A DNA stretch of 64,000 nt from Pseudomonas nitroreducens (GCF_024170165.1 NZ_JALJXP010000008.1:248001-312000); one strand, 5' to 3'. Numbered from the stretch's first letter, positions 42,840 through 52,206 are shown. Notes: generated by a model from the letters alone, not told the origin. Numbers and translations are program-made.

Positions 42840-44057
42840 ATGACATTGGGAGTTGGGGGCGTGAGCCCCGAGCAGGCGCTGGCGAAGTTGCAGGTCATGA
42901 CGGCTGGCGCTCGCCCCATTGCGCCCGAGGAGTACCAGCTGCGCATCGGGCAATTGCAGCACCTGATGCAGGCGCAGGAGATCTCGGCGGTGTTCGTCGA
43001 CGCCGGCAGTTCGCTGGTTTATTTCACCGGCCTGAAGTGGAGCCCCAGCGAGCGGCTGGTAGGCGCGCTGGTGCCAGCGCGGGGCGAAGTGCGCTACATC
43101 GCTCCGGCCTTCGAAGAGGGCACGGTGCGCGATCTGCAGGTGCTGCCCGGCAGCATTTGCGTGTGGGCCGAGCACGAAAGCCCGTTCACCCTGCTGGCCG
43201 GCATGCTGGCGGAGATTGAAGTACGCGACGGTGCGCGGGTTGGCCTTTCCCACAGTCTGCCGTTCGGCATGTTCGAGCGCCTGCGTCAGGCGACGGGCGC
43301 GCTGCAACTGGTGGATGCCGGTGCGCTGATCGAACAGTGCCGCCGCTGCAAGTCTCCGGCGGAACTGGCGCTGATGCAGCGGGCGAAGGACATGACCCTG
43401 GAAGTGCACAAGGCCGCCGCGAGCATCCTGCGCGAGGGCATCACCACCACCGAGGTGGCGCGCTTCATCGAGTCGGCGCACCGGCAGGTCGGCGCACCGG
43501 GTTCGACTTTCTGCATCGTGCTGTTCGGCGAAGACAGTGCCTTCCCCCACGGCGTGCGCCAGCCGCGGCCGTTGCGGGAAGGTGACATGGTGCTGATCGA
43601 CACCGGTTGCCAGCTGTTCGGCTACAACTCGGATATCACCCGCAGCTACGTGTTCGGCTCGCCCAGCGCGCGTCAGCGCGAGCTGTGGAACCTGGAGAAG
43701 GCCGCGCAGCAGGCGGCGTTCGATGCCGCCGTGCTCGGCTCACCCTGCGAGCAGGTGGATGCCGCGGCCCGCCGTTGCCTGGAGGCCGGCGGCTTAGGGC
43801 CGGATTACGCGCTGCCCGGATTGCCGCACCGCACCGGCCACGGTATCGGTCTGGATATCCACGAGGGGCCGTACCTGGTACGCGGCGACAGCACGCCGCT
43901 GGACGTCGGCATGTGCTTCAGCAACGAGCCGATGATCTGCGTGCCCGGCGAGTTCGGTATCCGTCTGGAGGACCACTTCTACATGACGGCGGAAGGCCCG
44001 CGCTGGTTCACCCGGCCGAGTCACTCGGTGGACGATCCCTTCGGCCTGGAGGCCTGA
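42840..44057 (+). CDS. mdpA: M24-family metallo-dipeptidase MdpA
   Basis: This 405-residue Xaa-Pro peptidase-like (pita-bread fold) enzyme shows all five metal ligands: D254 and D265 (VLIDTGCQLFGYNSDITRSY), H334 (HRTGHGIGLDIHEG), E363 (SNEPMICV) and E377 (IRLEDHFYM). No signal peptide is present, so it should act in the cytoplasm on imported di- or tripeptides, possibly proline-containing ones. PAO1 has it as PA4498, co-regulated with the dpp genes by PsdR. The ATG at 42840 follows GGGAG. Confidence 0.92.
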   Translation: MTLGVGGVSPEQALAKLQVMTAGARPIAPEEYQLRIGQLQHLMQAQEISAVFVDAGSSLVYFTGLKWSPSERLVGALVPARGEVRYIAPAFEEGTVRDLQVLPGSICVWAEHESPFTLLAGMLAEIEVRDGARVGLSHSLPFGMFERLRQATGALQLVDAGALIEQCRRCKSPAELALMQRAKDMTLEVHKAAASILREGITTTEVARFIESAHRQVGAPGSTFCIVLFGEDSAFPHGVRQPRPLREGDMVLIDTGCQLFGYNSDITRSYVFGSPSARQRELWNLEKAAQQAAFDAAVLGSPCEQVDAAARRCLEAGGLGPDYALPGLPHRTGHGIGLDIHEGPYLVRGDSTPLDVGMCFSNEPMICVPGEFGIRLEDHFYMTAEGPRWFTRPSHSVDDPFGLEA

Positions 44058-44062
44058 GCCTC

Positions 44063-44117
44063 TGTAGGAGCGAGCTTGCTCGCGAATGATCCGGCAGCGA
44101 GCCTGTTCGCGAGCAAG
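44063..44117. repeat. REP element with truncated inverse partner
   Basis: A REP arm TGTAGGAGCGAGCTTGCTCG plus CGAA (44063-44086) is followed by a shortened inverse copy TTCGCGAGCAAG (44106-44117). The outer half of the second arm is missing, so this looks like a decaying REPIN. It sits between the convergent mdpA and dppA2 genes, where no T-rich terminator was found. Confidence 0.8.
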
Positions 44118-44151
44118 AACTGGGCGTCCCCCTCGGTCCTGCGAAAAGTCC

Positions 44152-45744
44152 TCAGGGAGCGAGTTCAACCCGCGAGAAGTTGTTCGATCCCAGCGGGCTC
44201 AGAGTGAAGCCGTTGACGCCCGGCCGCACCACGGCGAACTGCTTCGGGTAGGCCAGGGCGATCCACGGCGCTTCGCGCTGGTAGATCGCCAGCGCCTGGC
44301 GATAGAGCGCGGCGCGGGCGTCCTGATCGGTGATGGCGCGGGCCTGGCGCAGCAGTTCGTCGAACTCCGCGTTGCACCACCCGGCCTGGTTCTCGCCACT
44401 CTTTGCGGCGGCGCAGGAAAGATTCGGCGTCAGGAAGTTGTCCGGATCGCCGTTGTCGCCGGCCCAGCCCATGAAGATCAGGTCGTGCTCGCCCTGCTTG
44501 GCGCGCTTGATCAGCTCGCCCCATTCGAACACGCGGATATCCGCCTGGATGCCGATCTGCGTGAGGTCGTTCTGCAGCATCTGCGCGCCGATGCCGGGGT
44601 TGGGGTTGGTCGGCCCGCCGCCGGGGCGGGTCCAGATGGACAGTTTCAGACCCGGCTTGATGCCCGCTTCCTCCAGCAACTGTCTTGCCCGCGCCGGGTC
44701 GTGCGGCCAGACCTTGAGCTGCGGATCGGAGCCCCACAGCGTCGGCGGGTAAGGCGCCACGGCCAGCGTCGCGGCACCCTCACCGAACTGCGCACGCAGG
44801 TAGGCGTCGCGATCGAAGGCGAGGTTGATCGCCTGGCGCACGCGCACGTCGTCCAGCGGCTTGTGCCGGGTATTGATGCCGACATAGGCGACCAGCAGCG
44901 AGTCCAGTTCCTCGACCTTCAGCTTCGGATCCTGGCGCAGCGCGGGCACGTCGGTGGGCTTGGGGTAGACGGCGATCTGGCAATCGCCGGCCTTGACCTT
45001 CTGGATGCGCACGTTCGGATCGGGAGTGATCGCCAGCAGCAGGCGGTCGATCTTCGGTTTGCCACCCCAGTAGTCGGGGTTGGCGTTGAAGCGCACCTGG
45101 GCGTCCTTCTGGTAGCGCTGGAAGATGAACGGGCCGGTGCCGATGGGCAGGTTGTTCAGCTGGTCGGCTTTCTCGGCGGCCAGCAACAGGTCGCCGTACT
45201 CGGCGGAATAGATGGAGGCGAAGCCCATGGCGAGGTCGGCGAGGAAGGGGGCTTCGGGATGATTCAGGGTGAAGCGCACGTGGTGCTCGTCGAGCTTTTC
45301 CACCGCGCTGATCAGGCCGGGCAGGCCCATCGCCTCGGCGTAGGGGAAGCCACGCGGGGCCAGCTTGTTCCACGGATGCTTCGGGGCGAGCTGGCGCTGA
45401 AAGCTCCAGAGCACGTCGTCGGCGTCGAATTCGCGGGTCGGGGTGAAGTAGTCGGTGCTGTGGAATTTCACGCCCTGGCGCAGGGTGAAGGTGTATTGCA
45501 GACCGTCGTCGCTGATCTCCCAGCTCTGGGCCAGCGCGGGCACCACGCGGGTGCTGCCGGGGGCGAACTGCACCAGGCGCTCGAAGACGGTCTCCGCCGA
45601 AGCATCGGCAGTGGTGGCGGCGGTGTACTGGGTGATGTCGAACCCTTCCGGGCTGGCCTCGGTGCAGACCACCAGGGATTGACCGAATGCCGGCGCGCAG
45701 CCGAGCAGGCTGGCGAGGGTCAGGCGGATGAGCGCTTTGCGCAC
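44152..45744 (-). CDS. dppA2: Dipeptide-binding protein, DppA type II (DppA2 position), GTG start
   Basis: This 530-residue family 5 binding protein has a signal peptide (MRKALIRLTLASLLGCAPAF, cleavage near AFG-QSL) and mature start SLVVCTEASPEGFDITQYTA. It groups with the protein at 37121-38707. Motifs include SAEYGDLLLAAEKADQLNNL and GWAGDNGDPDNFLTPNLSCA. The start codon is GTG with only a weak ribosome binding site. It follows dppA1 by 49 bases and is probably co-transcribed with it. Confidence 0.92.
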   Translation of the reverse strand: MRKALIRLTLASLLGCAPAFGQSLVVCTEASPEGFDITQYTAATTADASAETVFERLVQFAPGSTRVVPALAQSWEISDDGLQYTFTLRQGVKFHSTDYFTPTREFDADDVLWSFQRQLAPKHPWNKLAPRGFPYAEAMGLPGLISAVEKLDEHHVRFTLNHPEAPFLADLAMGFASIYSAEYGDLLLAAEKADQLNNLPIGTGPFIFQRYQKDAQVRFNANPDYWGGKPKIDRLLLAITPDPNVRIQKVKAGDCQIAVYPKPTDVPALRQDPKLKVEELDSLLVAYVGINTRHKPLDDVRVRQAINLAFDRDAYLRAQFGEGAATLAVAPYPPTLWGSDPQLKVWPHDPARARQLLEEAGIKPGLKLSIWTRPGGGPTNPNPGIGAQMLQNDLTQIGIQADIRVFEWGELIKRAKQGEHDLIFMGWAGDNGDPDNFLTPNLSCAAAKSGENQAGWCNAEFDELLRQARAITDQDARAALYRQALAIYQREAPWIALAYPKQFAVVRPGVNGFTLSPLGSNNFSRVELAP

Positions 45745-45793
45745 GGCAGTTGCCGTAGGAAAGGGCCGCCGGGAAACCCGGCGGCCGCTGGCC

Positions 45794-47395
45794 TTACTTG
45801 CCGACGCTGACGCCGTAGAACGAGTTCAGCGCGAACGGGCTGATCTTGAAGTCCTGCACCGTCTTGCGCATCGGCTGGTACACGGTGGAGTGGGCGATCG
45901 GGGTGATCGGCACCTGCTCCTTGAGGATGTGCTGGGCCTGCTTGTACAGCTCGGTACGCTTGGCCTGGTCCGGGGTGCGTTTGGCATCCTTGATCAGCTT
46001 GTCGTAGGCCGGGTCGCACCATTTGGAGAAGTTGTTGCCGTCTACCGCGTCGCAGCCGTAGAGAGTACCCAGCCAGTTGTCCGGGTCACCGTTGTCGCCG
46101 CTCCAGCCGATCAGCATGGCGTCGTGTTCGCCGCCCTTGGCGCGCTTGATGTACTCGCCCCACTCGTAGGTGACGATCTTCGCCTTGATGCCGACCTTGG
46201 CCCAGTCGGACTGCAGCATCTCGGCCATCAGCTTGGCGTTGGGGTTGTACGGACGCTGCACCGGCATGGCCCACAGGGTGATCTCGGTGCCTTCGGCGAC
46301 TCCGGCTTTCTTCAGCAGCTCCTTGGCTTTCTCCGGGTTGTAGCCGGCGTCCTTGATGGTGTCGTCGTAGGACCACTGGGTTGGCGGCATGCCGTTCACG
46401 GCCAGTTGGCCGGCGCCCTGGTAGACGGCGTCGATGATCGCCTTCTTGTTCACCGCCATGTCCAGCGCCTCGCGCACTTCGAGCTTGTCGAACGGCTTGT
46501 GCAGGACGTTGTAGGCGATGTAGCCGAGGTTGAAGCCCGGCTGCGACGGCATGTTCAGGTTCGCATCCTTCTTCAGCGCGTCCAGGTCGGCCGGGCGCGG
46601 GAAGAGGGTGATCTGGCACTCGTTGGCCTTGAGCTTCTGCATGCGCACCGAGGCGTCGGTGTTGATGGCGAAGATCAGGTTGTCGATCTTCACCTCACCC
46701 TTGTTCCAGTAGTCCGGGTTGGCCTTGAAGCGGATCATCGCGTCCTTCTGGTAGCGACTGAACACGAACGGGCCGGTACCCACGGGCTTCTGGTTGATGT
46801 CGGCGGCCTTGCCCTGCTTGAGCAACTGGTCGGCATACTCGGCGGACTGGATCGAGGCGAAGCTCATGGCCAGGTTCTGGATGAACGCGGCGTCGACCTC
46901 GTTGAGGTCGAATTTGACGGTGTGGTCGTCGACCTTCTCCACCTTGGCGATGTTCGCGTCCATGCCCATGTCGGTGAAGTAGGGGAATTCGGTCTGGTAC
47001 GCCTTACGGAACGGATGGTTCTTGTCGAGCATGCGGTTGAAGGTGAACAGCACGTCGTCGGCGTTGAACTCGCGGGTCGGCTTGAAGTAGTCGGTGGTGT
47101 GGAACTTCACGCCGGAGCGCAGGTGGAAGGTGTAGGTCTTGCCGTCATCGGATACTTCCCACTTTTCCGCCAGGCCCGGAATGACCTGGGTGCCGCCGCG
47201 CTCGAACTGGGTGAGGCGGTTGAAGACCGTCTCGGCCGAGGCGTCGAAGTCGGTGCCGGTGGTGTACTGGCCGGGGTCGAAGCCTGCGGGGCTGCCTTCG
47301 GAGCAGTAGACCAGGTTGTTGGCGGCGTGGGCGAGCGGGGCGCTGGCGATCAACCCAGCGGCAATCATGGAGCGGATGACGGCGTTCTTACGCAT
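45794..47395 (-). CDS. dppA1: Dipeptide-binding protein, DppA type I (DppA1 position)
   Basis: This 533-residue family 5 binding protein has a signal peptide (MRKNAVIRSMIAAGLIASAP, cleavage near AHA-ANN) and mature start NNLVYCSEGSPAGFDPGQYT. It is highly similar along its length to the protein at 40292-41899. AGAGG precedes the ATG. It is the first gene of a dppA1-dppA2 unit about 5 kb from the permease and ATPase genes and presumably supplies additional ligand range to the single DppBCDF translocator. Confidence 0.93.
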   Translation of the reverse strand: MRKNAVIRSMIAAGLIASAPLAHAANNLVYCSEGSPAGFDPGQYTTGTDFDASAETVFNRLTQFERGGTQVIPGLAEKWEVSDDGKTYTFHLRSGVKFHTTDYFKPTREFNADDVLFTFNRMLDKNHPFRKAYQTEFPYFTDMGMDANIAKVEKVDDHTVKFDLNEVDAAFIQNLAMSFASIQSAEYADQLLKQGKAADINQKPVGTGPFVFSRYQKDAMIRFKANPDYWNKGEVKIDNLIFAINTDASVRMQKLKANECQITLFPRPADLDALKKDANLNMPSQPGFNLGYIAYNVLHKPFDKLEVREALDMAVNKKAIIDAVYQGAGQLAVNGMPPTQWSYDDTIKDAGYNPEKAKELLKKAGVAEGTEITLWAMPVQRPYNPNAKLMAEMLQSDWAKVGIKAKIVTYEWGEYIKRAKGGEHDAMLIGWSGDNGDPDNWLGTLYGCDAVDGNNFSKWCDPAYDKLIKDAKRTPDQAKRTELYKQAQHILKEQVPITPIAHSTVYQPMRKTVQDFKISPFALNSFYGVSVGK

Positions 47396-47499
47396 ACGGA
47401 CCTCTGTTTATTCTGGTTGTCATCGAGGGGCAGCCTCGTGAGCTGCGTTGCGTGAAGCTATGCACGGCACATGCCGGGCGCAAGCGGTCGACCGGGGTG

Positions 47500-47547
47500 A
47501 GTGTAGAAGTTGTGACGCGAGTGCAAGGGAATGTCGCAATTTCGACA
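47500..47547 (-). promoter_or_regulatory. Candidate promoter and palindrome upstream of dppA1
   Basis: On the minus strand TTGCAC (complement of 47521-526) and TACACT (complement of 47500-505), with a short 15-base spacer, could be a promoter. Just upstream lies the inverted repeat TGTCG-CAATTT-CGACA (47532-547), a possible activator or repressor site. The CTGAAATT element of the other dpp promoters was not seen here. Confidence 0.35.
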
Positions 47548-47616
47548 ATGGGAACCCTGCGGTCGAGTGGCGGCGCTCCGGTTCCCTGAAGCGCCGCGCT
47601 GGCGAGGGGCGAGCGG

Positions 47617-48333
47617 TTACGGCATCTGCACCTCGATCGTGCCGTCGGCGCTGACGGTGACCTGGCTGGTGCCGGCTTCGATTTCCTGCGCCGGGGCGCC
47701 GCCGTAGCTGTCGGCCTTCATCGCTGCCATGCGCATCACCGGCATCGGCCGCGGCGCGCCGGAGGTATTGAGGTTCAGGTTGACCAGCTTGTAGCCCTTG
47801 CCGCCGAGGGCGTCGGTGAGCACCTGGGCGCGCGCCTTGAAGGCATCCACGGCGCCTTTCAGCATTGCGTCCTCGTTCTTCGCGCGGGTGGCGTCGGCGA
47901 TGCTGAAGTTCATGCTGCCCATCTTCAGCTTGCCCAGCAGGTCGGCGCTGAGCTGGGAAAGGGCGGCGAAGTCGGTGCTTTCCAGGCGGATTTCCGCGCG
48001 CTCGCGCCAGGCGGTGATCTTCTGCCCCTTGTCGTCATACACCGGGTAGCTGTTGCGGCTGCCCAGGCTGACGGTCACGCCTTTCACCTTGCGCGCCTGT
48101 TGTACCGCCGCGTTCAGCGTGGTGGTGGTTTCCGCCGCGAGTTTGGCCGGGTCGGTGCCCTGGCCCTCGCTGAACAGGGTCACGTGCATCAGGTCGTGGG
48201 CGACTTCCTGGCTGACCTCGGCGCGCAGCGAAACCTGGTTGTAGCGGGGTTCGTCTGCCAGGGCTCCCAGGCTGGTGGCGCACAGGGCGATGGCGGCGGC
48301 GATGGCGGTGAAGGGTTTCTTCAGTACAGACAT
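47617..48333 (-). CDS. SIMPL-domain (DUF541) periplasmic protein
   Basis: This 238-residue protein has a signal peptide (KPFTAIAAAIALCATSLGAL, cleavage near ALA-DEP) and a SIMPL/DUF541 domain (VSLRAEVSQEVAHDLMHVTL, NTSGAPRPMPVMRMAAM, EIEAGTSQVTVSADGTIEVQ). The family includes E. coli YggE and BP26 of Brucella, which form oligomeric periplasmic assemblies linked to oxidative stress; the biochemical role is unclear. GGAG lies 7 bases before the ATG. It corresponds to PA4495, beside roxS and divergent from it. Confidence 0.88.
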   Translation of the reverse strand: MSVLKKPFTAIAAAIALCATSLGALADEPRYNQVSLRAEVSQEVAHDLMHVTLFSEGQGTDPAKLAAETTTTLNAAVQQARKVKGVTVSLGSRNSYPVYDDKGQKITAWRERAEIRLESTDFAALSQLSADLLGKLKMGSMNFSIADATRAKNEDAMLKGAVDAFKARAQVLTDALGGKGYKLVNLNLNTSGAPRPMPVMRMAAMKADSYGGAPAQEIEAGTSQVTVSADGTIEVQMP

Positions 48334-48563
48334 GGATGACTCCTTGCTCCAGAAAATGTCCGGGCCACAGCTTAGTAGAGGCGGTGGCGAGGACTGTCAG
48401 ACCCTTTGACGGCCATTTGTTCGCAAGCGGGTTAGCGGCGGATGTCACCAATTGTTTCGGAGCGAGACGGCCGTCACGGGGTGCTGTGGAGTATGCTGTG
48501 GCGCTATGCCGCATTAAGGGGAGGGGGCTCTTGGCTATACTCGCGCAAATTCCGGAATTCACC

Positions 48564-49820
48564 ATGCGCCCACCGGTTTTCCAGCTGTCCGCCAGTCGTC
48601 AGAACCTGCTGCATCTGACGCTTATCCGTATTCTCGTGCTTGCCGCCCAGGCAGGCTCCGTCGGTCTCGCCTACAAGGCCCAACTGATCCAGCTGCCCTG
48701 GCTGGCGCTCGGCGTGACCATCGGTGTCTCCCTCGTCCTGTGCCTGGGGACTGCGCTGCGCCTGCGCGGCCCGTGGCCAGTGACCGAACTGGAGTACGCC
48801 GTCCAGCTCGCCTGCGACCTGGTCATCCACAGCGTGCTGCTCTATTACTCGGGTGGCTCGAGCAACCCCTTCGTCTCCTATTACCTGGTGCCGCTGACCA
48901 TCGCCGCGGCGACCCTGCCGTGGCTCTACACCATCGCCCTGGCAGGCCTTGCGCTGGCCAGCTACACGGTACTGCTGGTGTGGTTCCACCCGCTGGAGAT
49001 GGCCGCCGGGCAGCGGGACAACCTGCTGATCTACGGCATGTGGCTGAGCTTCGCGCTGGCCGCGGCGCTGATCACCTTCTTCGTCGCGCGCATGTCCGAG
49101 TCCCTGCGCCGCCAGGAACAACTGCAGGCGCAACGTCGCGAGGAAGGCATGCGCGACCAGCAACTGCTGGCCGTCGCCACCCAGGCCGCCGGTGCCGCCC
49201 ATGAGCTGGGCACGCCGCTTGCGACCATGAGCGTACTGCTCAAGGAATTGCGCCAGACCAATGCGGACCAGCCGATGCTGCAGGAAGATCTCGCCCTGCT
49301 GCAGGAGCAGGTCAAGCTCTGCAAGACCACCCTGCAGCACCTGGTGCGCGCTGCCGAGGCGGATCGTCGCCAGGCGGTGGAAGAGCAGGGCGCCAACGAA
49401 TGGGTCGAGGCGGTGCTGCGTCGCTGGCACCTGATGCGCCCCGAGGCGAGCTACCGCTACCAGACGCTGGGCAAGGGCAAGGCGCCGCGGATGACTCCGC
49501 CGACCGACCTGAGCCAGGCGCTGCTCAACCTTCTGAATAACGCGACGGACGCCTGTCCGGACGATCTGGACATCCGCCTGGACTGGGATGCCGGTGAAAT
49601 CTGCCTGAGCATCCGCGACCAGGGCCCGGGCGTGCCGCTGGCGATTGCCGAACAGCTCGGCAAACCGTTCTTCACCACCAAGGGCAAAGGGTTCGGTCTG
49701 GGGTTGTTCCTCAGTCAGGCCAGCGTGACCCGCGCGGGTGGAACGGTGAAGTTGTATAACCATGAAGATGGCGGCACTCTGACCGAGTTGCGTCTGCCCA
49801 GAAGCTATGGCGTGGCCTGA
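48564..49820 (+). CDS. roxS: Redox-sensing histidine kinase RoxS (RegB/PrrB family)
   Basis: This 418-residue inner membrane kinase has about six transmembrane segments (residues 15-178) containing the quinone-binding motif GGSSNPF (97-103). The H-box is AAGAAHELGTPLA (H213), the conserved redox cysteine is C253 in EQVKLCKTTLQHL, and the N (LLNNATDA) and G boxes (DQGPGVP, GFGLGL) follow. RegB/RoxS kinases sense the respiratory redox state through ubiquinone and this cysteine. In Pseudomonas they control terminal oxidases such as the cyanide-insensitive oxidase. The ATG at 48564 matches the family N-terminus. A TTG at 48531 with a strong GGAGGGGG site would add 11 residues. Confidence 0.94.
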   Translation: MRPPVFQLSASRQNLLHLTLIRILVLAAQAGSVGLAYKAQLIQLPWLALGVTIGVSLVLCLGTALRLRGPWPVTELEYAVQLACDLVIHSVLLYYSGGSSNPFVSYYLVPLTIAAATLPWLYTIALAGLALASYTVLLVWFHPLEMAAGQRDNLLIYGMWLSFALAAALITFFVARMSESLRRQEQLQAQRREEGMRDQQLLAVATQAAGAAHELGTPLATMSVLLKELRQTNADQPMLQEDLALLQEQVKLCKTTLQHLVRAAEADRRQAVEEQGANEWVEAVLRRWHLMRPEASYRYQTLGKGKAPRMTPPTDLSQALLNLLNNATDACPDDLDIRLDWDAGEICLSIRDQGPGVPLAIAEQLGKPFFTTKGKGFGLGLFLSQASVTRAGGTVKLYNHEDGGTLTELRLPRSYGVA

Positions 49821-49844
49821 TCGCCGCGCCCGCGAGGAAGTACC

Positions 49845-50405
49845 ATGAGCGAAGAGATCCTGTTCGAAGGCGAAGAGCAGCCCCACCTGCTGCTGGTGGA
49901 CGACGATGCCACCTTTACCCGCGTCATGGCCCGCGCCATGACCCGCCGCGGGTTGCGGGTGTCGGTCGCCGGCTCCGCCGAGGAAGGCCTGGCCATGGCC
50001 AAGGAAGATCTGCCCGACTACGCCGTGCTGGACCTGAAGATGGACGGCGACTCCGGCCTGGTGCTGCTGCCCAAGCTGCTCGAGCTCGACGCCGAGATGC
50101 GCGTGGTGATCCTCACCGGCTATTCCAGCATCGCCACCGCGGTGGAGGCCATCAAGCGCGGCGCCACCAACTACCTGTGCAAGCCGGCCGATGCCGACGA
50201 CGTGCTCACCGCACTGCTGTCGCAACATGCCGACCTGGAGTCCCTGGTGCCGGAAAACCCCATGTCGGTCGACCGCCTGCAGTGGGAACATATCCAGCGC
50301 GTGCTTGCCGAACATGACGGCAACATCTCCGCGACCGCCCGAGCGCTGGGTATGCACCGGCGCACATTGCAACGTAAGCTGCAGAAACGCCCGGTGAGGC
50401 GTTAA
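49845..50405 (+). CDS. roxR: Response regulator RoxR (RegA/PrrA family)
   Basis: This 186-residue two-domain regulator has a receiver with D20/D21, phospho-acceptor D63 (VLDLKMDG), T91 and K113. A proline-containing linker leads to a Fis-type helix-turn-helix (GNISATARALGMHRRTLQRK, 159-178), the highly conserved RegA DNA-binding region. It starts 24 bases after roxS and is followed by a clear terminator (50421-50449). It is the cognate partner of RoxS. Confidence 0.95.
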   Translation: MSEEILFEGEEQPHLLLVDDDATFTRVMARAMTRRGLRVSVAGSAEEGLAMAKEDLPDYAVLDLKMDGDSGLVLLPKLLELDAEMRVVILTGYSSIATAVEAIKRGATNYLCKPADADDVLTALLSQHADLESLVPENPMSVDRLQWEHIQRVLAEHDGNISATARALGMHRRTLQRKLQKRPVRR

Positions 50406-50420
50406 GCGATCGATAAGACT

Positions 50421-50452
50421 AAGGAGCGCCAATGAGCGCTCCTTTTTATTTC
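50421..50452 (+). terminator. roxSR terminator
   Basis: AAGGAGCGC (50421-429), loop CAATGA and GCGCTCCTT (436-444) form a 9-bp stem followed by TTTATTT, 15 bases after the roxR stop. Confidence 0.9.
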
Positions 50453-50472
50453 CAGCCGTGCGAGCCGACCCC

Positions 50473-52206
50473 ATGACCGACAGCGCCGAATACCGGGCCG
50501 CGAACGACGCCGTTCGCAGCCGCTTCTTCCACCGAGTCTGGCAACTCACCGCGCCTTACTGGCGCAGCGAAGAGAAGGGCATGGCCTGGCTGCTGCTGAT
50601 CGTGGTGATCGCCCTGTCACTGGTGGGCGTGGCCCTCAGCGTCTGGCTCAACAGCTGGTACCGCGACTTCTACAACGCCCTGCAGAACAAGGACCTGAAC
50701 AGCTTCATCCACCTGATGCTGATGTTCTGCGGCATCGCCGCGGTGTTCATCCTCACGGCGGTGTACCGCCTGTACCTGACGCAGATGCTCACCATCCGCT
50801 GGCGCCGCTGGCTCACGGAGAAGCACTTCGCTGCCTGGCTGGGCGACAAGAACTACTACCGCCTGGAGCAGCGCGGGCACACCGACAACCCCGACCAGCG
50901 CCTTTCCGAAGACCTCAACAGCTTCACCGATACCACCCTGACCCTCGGCCTGGGGCTGATCCGCAACATCGTCAGCCTGGTGTCCTTCTCGGTCATTCTC
51001 TGGGGTGTGTCCGGCAGCATCGAGCTCTTCGGCATCAGCATTCCCGGCTACATGTTCTGGGCGGCGCTGCTCTATGCCGCGATCGGCAGCTGGCTGACCC
51101 ACCTGATCGCACGCCGCCTGATCGGCCTGAACAACCGCCAGCAACGCTACGAGGCAGATCTGCGATTCGGCCTGGTGCGGGTCCGCGAGAACGCCGAAAG
51201 CATCGCCCTGTACAACGGTGAGGCCAACGAGAGCAACCGGCTGATGGGGCGTTTCCGCAACGTCTGGGGCAACTTCTGGGAGCTGATGAAGGTGCAGAAA
51301 CGCCTGACCTTCTTCAGCTCCGGCTACGCCCAGATTGCCACCGTGTTCCCCTTCATCGTCGCCGCGCCACGCTACTTTTCCGGGCAGATCCAGCTGGGCG
51401 AACTCATGCAGATCAACTCCGCCTTCGGCAATGTGCAGGACGGCCTGAGCTGGTTCATCGACGCCTACGCCAGTCTCGCCAGCTGGCGCGCCACCTGCGA
51501 CCGTCTGCTGAGTTTCCGCGAGACCATGGACGAGACGGCCCATGAGTCGGCCAACATCGACGTGCGCAAGACCGGCGACAACCTGCAACTGCACAACCTC
51601 AGCCTGAACCTGGGCAACGGCCGCGAACTGCTGCAGCCCACCAGCCTGGAGCTGAACCCCGGCGAGCACGTGCTGATCGGCGGTCCCTCCGGTAGCGGCA
51701 AGAGCACCCTGCTGCGCGCCATGAGCGGCCTGTGGCGCTACGGCAGCGGTGTGGTACAGATGCCCGATACACGCAGCCTGTTCGTCCCGCAGAAGCCCTA
51801 TCTGCCCATCGGCACCCTGGCCGAGGCGCTCTGCTACCCGGAGTCTGGCGACCGTCATACCCCCGAGCAACTGAAGCAGGTGCTGCATCTGTGCCGCCTG
51901 GATTCGCTGGTGCCGCGTCTGGATGAGGCCGATCACTGGCAGCGCGTGCTCTCCCCCGGCGAGCAGCAGCGCCTGGCCATCGCTCGCGCGCTGCTCTACG
52001 CGCCGCAGTGGTTGTTCCTTGACGAAGCCACCTCCGCGCTGGATGAAACCGACGAGGCCGCGCTCTATCAGGTGCTGCTCGACCAGTTGCCGGAGGTGAC
52101 CCTGGTCAGCATCGGTCACCGGGTCAGCCTGAAGCGCTTCCACCCGCGCCAACTGCGCCTGGAAGAGCATCGTTTGCAGGAGATCGAGTCCGTTTTGCCG
52201 GCGTAG
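50473..52206 (+). CDS. ABC transporter, fused permease-ATPase (YddA/ABCD type)
   Basis: This 577-residue protein has an N-terminal ABC_membrane_2 domain with about six helices (ALSLVGVALSVWLNSWYRDF, LEQRGHTDNPDQRLSEDLNS, a signature of SbmA/YddA/ABCD-type permeases). The C-terminal ATPase has Walker A GGPSGSGKSTLLRAMSGLW, signature LSPGEQQRLAIARALL and Walker B WLFLDEATSALDE. It should work as a homodimer. Relatives include E. coli YddA and eukaryotic ABCD transporters; the substrate is unknown. The ATG at 50473 is preferred over an upstream GTG at 50458. From memory it is not between roxR and magA in PAO1, so it starts the apparent insertion. Confidence 0.88.
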   Translation: MTDSAEYRAANDAVRSRFFHRVWQLTAPYWRSEEKGMAWLLLIVVIALSLVGVALSVWLNSWYRDFYNALQNKDLNSFIHLMLMFCGIAAVFILTAVYRLYLTQMLTIRWRRWLTEKHFAAWLGDKNYYRLEQRGHTDNPDQRLSEDLNSFTDTTLTLGLGLIRNIVSLVSFSVILWGVSGSIELFGISIPGYMFWAALLYAAIGSWLTHLIARRLIGLNNRQQRYEADLRFGLVRVRENAESIALYNGEANESNRLMGRFRNVWGNFWELMKVQKRLTFFSSGYAQIATVFPFIVAAPRYFSGQIQLGELMQINSAFGNVQDGLSWFIDAYASLASWRATCDRLLSFRETMDETAHESANIDVRKTGDNLQLHNLSLNLGNGRELLQPTSLELNPGEHVLIGGPSGSGKSTLLRAMSGLWRYGSGVVQMPDTRSLFVPQKPYLPIGTLAEALCYPESGDRHTPEQLKQVLHLCRLDSLVPRLDEADHWQRVLSPGEQQRLAIARALLYAPQWLFLDEATSALDETDEAALYQVLLDQLPEVTLVSIGHRVSLKRFHPRQLRLEEHRLQEIESVLPA

